From Candidatus Campbelliibacteriota bacterium (GTDB lineage: Bacteria > Patescibacteriota > Minisyncoccia > UBA9983): 9,020 nt of DNA. Below, one piece after another: positions 5,650-9,020 of the stretch. Both the position numbers and the translations under genes were made by a program. The notes below the pieces were generated by a model that saw only the letters and a program-made list of their open reading frames with translations, made no database searches and had not been told where the DNA came from. Each line of letters starts with the position of its first letter. The stretch's first letter is position 1. The stretch lies in contig QIJB01000057.1 in the NCBI GenBank assembly GCA_003231675.1, positions 1 through 9,020 of the forward strand, given 5' to 3'.

Positions 5650-7002
5650 ATGAGTAGTTTTTACAGATCTAAAACAGGCAAAATCGCTTTCGCTTTCGTC
5701 GGATTGATGATGGCGGTCGCGTTGCTTGGAACCGCGGCTCCGGCCCGGGCGGCTCTGACTTCTTCTCAGGTGGATTCAATTGTTTCATTACTTGAATCTT
5801 TCGGAGCGGATCAGGCAACCATTACCAACGTAAGAGTTTCGCTGGAAGGCGGCACTCCTGCGCCGGCGCCGACCGAATCGGGAAAAGTTTGCGGTTACAC
5901 CTTTGCGGCTGATTTGTCGCAGGGAAGCACCGGAGCTGATGTTAAGGACCTTCAAGTTGTTCTTAACTCCGACCCGGACACCATCGTCGCTGAAAGCGGT
6001 GTTGGTTCAAAGGGAAACGAAACCGAATATTTCGGTTCGTTGACCAAACAGGCCGTTGTCAAATTTCAGAACAAATACGCTTCTGAAGTTTTGACTCCGG
6101 TTGAACTTAGCGCCGGAACCGGCTATGTCGGTTCAATGACGCGCGCCAAGTTGAATGATTTGTACGGAGAGTGCAAATCAGGTGATGACACTGGAACTGG
6201 AACCGGAACAGGAACCGGAACCACGGTGACCACCGGAACCGCGCTTACCGTCGGATTGGCTTCCGACAACCCGGCGTCATCCGTCCTTATAGAAGGACAG
6301 GCGATTGCCGACTTGGCGAACTACACTCTCGTTAACCCGACCTCGGAAGATGTCAAGGTTACGAAAGTCGTCTTGAAGAGGACCGGCATTTCCGCCGATT
6401 CCACATTGACGAATGTTTACCTTTTTGACGGAGCGGTCAGATTGACTGACGCGGCGACCGTTTCTTCCGGAGTTATCACTTTCAATGATTCCACTGGAAT
6501 TGTTACGATTCCCGCCGGAGGAAGCAGAACCATTGTCGTCAAGTCCGACATTGACGGAAGTTCAAACGGGCAGACCGTGGGAGTTTCTCTTACGGGAGTT
6601 GAGGCGACCGCGGATGTCGCGGGCACTTTCCCGATTGAAGGAAACGTGCATTCAATCGCTTCAATGAGTCTTGCTAAAGTTCAATTTGACACCACGACCA
6701 CGCCGTCCGCGAACTCCAGCCTTAACCCGCAGGACGACTATGTGATGTGGCAGAACACCCCGAACATTCAAACTCGCGCGGTTTACTTGAAATCACTCCG
6801 CTTGAGAATGATTGGTTCCGTCCAGAAGGGCGACCTCGGAAACTTCCGTCTTTATGTTGACGGTGTCCAGGCAGGCTCCGCTGTGGCGCAATACGACGAC
6901 AACGGATACGTTAACTTTGATTTGACCTCCAACCCGGTTGAACTTAAAACCGGAATCTGGCAGGAATTTCAAATTCTCGCTCAGACAGGCAGCCGATGTT
7001 GA
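5650..7002 (+). CDS. Secreted surface protein, N-terminal part: signal peptide, peptidoglycan-binding-like domain, first beta-sandwich modules (frame-interrupted)
   Basis: This 450-aa frame is the front of a giant exported protein. A Sec signal peptide (basic start, hydrophobic about 11-28, APARA/A site after residue 34) is followed by a helical LTSSQVDSIVSLLESFGAD segment. A peptidoglycan-binding-type domain comes next (about 82-175: GSTGADVKDLQVVLN, then YFGSLTKQAVVKFQNKY, then YVGSMTRAKLNDLYG). Cys81 and Cys175 flank that domain and are the only cysteines expected in the intact mature protein, suggesting a disulfide. A (Thr-Gly)n linker leads into beta-sandwich modules (from about residue 196 and from about 337). 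After SNPVELKTG the frame leaves the family pattern and stops with TGA at 7000-7002, while the adjacent +1 frame carries the continuation. The protein probably binds the cell wall and forms part of an S-layer-like coat or adhesin. No Shine-Dalgarno precedes the ATG. Confidence 0.85.
   Translation: MSSFYRSKTGKIAFAFVGLMMAVALLGTAAPARAALTSSQVDSIVSLLESFGADQATITNVRVSLEGGTPAPAPTESGKVCGYTFAADLSQGSTGADVKDLQVVLNSDPDTIVAESGVGSKGNETEYFGSLTKQAVVKFQNKYASEVLTPVELSAGTGYVGSMTRAKLNDLYGECKSGDDTGTGTGTGTGTTVTTGTALTVGLASDNPASSVLIEGQAIADLANYTLVNPTSEDVKVTKVVLKRTGISADSTLTNVYLFDGAVRLTDAATVSSGVITFNDSTGIVTIPAGGSRTIVVKSDIDGSSNGQTVGVSLTGVEATADVAGTFPIEGNVHSIASMSLAKVQFDTTTTPSANSSLNPQDDYVMWQNTPNIQTRAVYLKSLRLRMIGSVQKGDLGNFRLYVDGVQAGSAVAQYDDNGYVNFDLTSNPVELKTGIWQEFQILAQTGSRC
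6190..6222 (+). repeat. Hexanucleotide tandem repeat (ACNGGA) encoding a Thr-Gly linker
   Basis: About 5.5 copies of ACNGGA (ACT, ACT, ACC, ACA, ACC with GGA) encode alternating Thr-Gly between the peptidoglycan-binding-like domain and the first beta module. The third-base changes show some age. Copy-number change would alter linker length in two-residue steps without breaking the frame. Confidence 0.8.
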
Positions 7003-8953
7003 AGCCACCGATAAAGACTATCAACGAAATGTTCTCGCTACGGTTGGTCTCCTTTCTTTCTCGGCTCGCGAGTCGGGAACGCAGGACATTGCCGCCGGGG
7101 CTATCACAATCACCAAGGCCGACGATTCGCCTTCGGCGAACATCAAACTTGATGATTCCAATGTTCTTTTGGCTAAATTCCAGTTGAAGGCGGCCGGAGA
7201 ACCTTTGAAGATTGAATCGTTGGGAGTGAGCATTGATTCTTCAAATAACGATGCTCTAAAAATCCGCAACGGCGCGCTTTACGCCGACGGAGTCCAGGTG
7301 GGAAGCACCAAGGACATTGTTGAATACAATAATTCCGCGGCGACCACCACCTTCAATCTTGGTTCGTCCCTTATCGTGAAACCGGGTTCCCCGGTCACGC
7401 TTGAGGTTCGCGCCGACACTTACGGATTGGATAGCACTGGAAACGGAAACAAATTGGTCGCCAATGACACCTTGAAGGTGTATATTGCCGCCGGTTCTTC
7501 CAATATCCAGCAGATGACCTCTCTCGGATACATTTACAACAATGAGAAAACGGGCAACATTGTAACGGTTGTAACCGGAAATATGGCTCTTGCCAAATAC
7601 TCCGCTTACGCCGATCAGGTTGCCGTTGTTCCTCAGACGGCTTACAAAATCGGTGAATACCGATTGACCGCCGACGAAACCGAGGATGTTAATCTGACCT
7701 CGCTTGATGTTCAGATTGGCGGTTCCAATCTCGCGACCTCAACCGATTTGACGGACATCTATGTTGTTTACGGAGGAACCACTTCCGCCGTAAAATCGGC
7801 TGGAGCGACTGACCTTAGCTGGTCAATCAACAAGACCATTCCGGCGAACACCACTTGGAATGTGGCGGTTTATGCTGACCTCGCTTCGGCGATAAACGGC
7901 TCAGCCACCATCATCACCAATGTTAAGTTCACTGGAACAACGGTCTCATCTTCCCAGACGATTAACACGGGACTCGTTCCCGGACAGACGATTTCCGCCG
8001 GAACAGGTTCATTCGCCGTGGCGGCCGACGCTTCAACGCCGGTAATCGCGCTTAATGTCGCGAACAACACGGTCAAAGTGGCGGCGTTCAAATTCACCGC
8101 TACGAATGAAACCTACAAAGTTGACAGAATCGGAGTTTCCGTTCCTTCCGGATCGGAAGCCGCCATTGAGGAAGTTATCCTTAAAGACGGTTCAACCGTT
8201 CTCGCGTCCACTCCTTTGAATGGAAGGTATGCCACTTCAACCGGATTTTCCTTTGAAGTTCCGGCGAATTCCGACAAAGTTTTGGATGTTTACTTGAAAC
8301 TCGGAGGAGTCGGAGTGGGATACGCTTCCACCGGTAAAAATGTGGAGGTAACTTTGAACAGTTACCGCTACAAGGACACTCAGGGCTTAACGAGCAACCT
8401 TTATCCCTCCAGTATCAATGGAAACAACCAGTATGTCGTTAAATCGCTTCCGACGCTTGCTATGCAGACCACGTCTGACAACCTCGTCGCCGGAATCCAG
8501 ACTATCGGCAAACTTGATGTAACCGCTGACGCTTCCGGAACCATTTCCTGGAAAGAAATTTTGTTCAATTACGGAACTTCTTCCGGAATTTTATTGACCA
8601 GTATCGGTCTTTACGACGGAACCACGCTGGTTACTCCCGCCGCTACCCCGACATTGAATTCTTCTGCTGGCACGATTAAGTTCATTGCAAATGTTGAACA
8701 GGAAATTGCCGCCGGCCAGACTAAGACTTATGTCTTGAAAGCTAATGTCAGCGGACTTACAGGAACTGGAGACTATGTTCAGACCTCAGTTACGGATGTA
8801 GCAGCATGGGCTGCTCCGGCTGCTTACACAACCGGTTCAGGTTCGTTCATCTGGTCCGACAAGTCTGCTCAAAGTCACAACACGGGGACTTCAGATTGGT
8901 TTAATGGCTACAAACTCCCTGGACTTCCGACCGGTTCTTACTCGCTCAACTAA
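6938..8953 (+). CDS. Secreted surface protein, C-terminal part: repeated beta-sandwich modules and conserved C-terminal motif (frame-interrupted continuation)
   Basis: This 671-aa frame lacks a signal peptide and overlaps the end of the preceding gene in another frame. The TTG at 6938 is only where the frame opens and is unlikely to be a true start. From SGRNFKFSLRQAADV (about 6956 onward) it continues the same module family. About four further Ser/Thr/Gly-rich modules of roughly 120-150 residues follow, each with an inner pattern like LKIESLGVSI, then LYADG-VQVGS, then PGSPVTLEVRAD. The ending FIWSDKS, then TSDWFNGYKLPGLP, resembles a C-terminal motif I remember from other CPR surface proteins. 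No cysteines are seen. Joined to the upstream part it would make a protein of about 1,100 residues. It ends with tandem stops TAATAA. If the break is real, this half could not be exported unless ribosomes shift frame; an assembly or sequencing indel is the simplest alternative. Confidence 0.8.
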   Translation: MNLKPESGRNFKFSLRQAADVEATDKDYQRNVLATVGLLSFSARESGTQDIAAGAITITKADDSPSANIKLDDSNVLLAKFQLKAAGEPLKIESLGVSIDSSNNDALKIRNGALYADGVQVGSTKDIVEYNNSAATTTFNLGSSLIVKPGSPVTLEVRADTYGLDSTGNGNKLVANDTLKVYIAAGSSNIQQMTSLGYIYNNEKTGNIVTVVTGNMALAKYSAYADQVAVVPQTAYKIGEYRLTADETEDVNLTSLDVQIGGSNLATSTDLTDIYVVYGGTTSAVKSAGATDLSWSINKTIPANTTWNVAVYADLASAINGSATIITNVKFTGTTVSSSQTINTGLVPGQTISAGTGSFAVAADASTPVIALNVANNTVKVAAFKFTATNETYKVDRIGVSVPSGSEAAIEEVILKDGSTVLASTPLNGRYATSTGFSFEVPANSDKVLDVYLKLGGVGVGYASTGKNVEVTLNSYRYKDTQGLTSNLYPSSINGNNQYVVKSLPTLAMQTTSDNLVAGIQTIGKLDVTADASGTISWKEILFNYGTSSGILLTSIGLYDGTTLVTPAATPTLNSSAGTIKFIANVEQEIAAGQTKTYVLKANVSGLTGTGDYVQTSVTDVAAWAAPAAYTTGSGSFIWSDKSAQSHNTGTSDWFNGYKLPGLPTGSYSLN

Positions 8954-8958
8954 TAATC

Positions 8959-9010
8959 TTAGCCATCTTGTGACCGCTCGGTTCCGTTCGCGGAACAAAG
9001 CGGAGGCTAA
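8959..9010 (+). terminator. Nested hairpin after the surface-protein gene (possible terminator)
   Basis: GTTCCG-TTCG-CGGAAC (8981-8996) forms a perfect inner hairpin, extended by CCGCT (8974-8978) with AGCGG (8999-9003) and by TTAGCC (8959-8964) with GGCTAA (9005-9010), with internal loops between. It begins 5 nt after the stop codon at 8951-8953. No U-tract is visible before the window ends, so terminator function is uncertain; a 3'-end stabilising structure is the alternative. Confidence 0.5.
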
Positions 9011-9020
9011 AAGCAAAAAT

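Noticed and set aside
6940..6952. Programmed frameshift at CTTAAAACC
   Set aside because: In the reading frame the codons are CTT AAA ACC, which is not an X XXY YYZ slippery heptamer, and the needed net shift is +1, with residues apparently missing as well. Kept only as a remote option.

Overview
The window looks like a chromosomal segment of a Patescibacteria/CPR bacterium, most likely of the Parcubacteria group. This rests on the combination of genes, not on any single marker: a CPR-style type IV prepilin, a compact FtsK-(Ig-like membrane protein)-RecA cluster, an unrecognised protein with a C-terminal winged helix, and a very large secreted protein with an N-terminal peptidoglycan-binding-like domain followed by many beta-sandwich modules. 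Intergenic DNA is AT-rich, the standard code fits (TAA, TAG and TGA all end genes), and no gene has a convincing Shine-Dalgarno sequence. The lineage is inferred from protein style and remembered family resemblance; no search was run.

Layout: (1) 8-514 (+), a type IV prepilin, converging on (2) a perfect palindromic bidirectional terminator at 538-567. (3) On the minus strand, reading from 4357 down to 615, a probable operon: ftsK (DNA translocase), a small membrane-anchored Ig-like protein, and recA. A 23-bp inverted repeat fills the gap just upstream of recA, and its apex resembles a LexA box. (4) A divergent promoter region at about 4358-4492. (5) 4493-5236 (+), a winged-helix protein that is probably translated from a leaderless mRNA, followed by a terminator. 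(6) A 413-bp regulatory region (5237-5649) with a strong sigma70-type promoter, a perfect DnaA box, a repeated palindrome overlapping the -10, iterated AGGTCGA words and a stable stem-loop in a long leader. (7) 5650-8953 (+), a giant surface protein split by a frame change near 6940-6990 into a 450-aa and a 671-aa reading frame. (8) A nested hairpin at the right edge.

Functionally the middle of the window is DNA maintenance (chromosome segregation and recombination/repair) and the flanks are cell-surface functions (pilus and surface protein). The most interesting points are the broken surface gene, the recA-proximal palindrome with a possible SOS operator at its apex, the leaderless promoter/start arrangements on both sides of 4358-4492, and the unexplained regulatory region ahead of the surface gene. 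I see no CRISPR array, rRNA, tRNA or insertion sequence.
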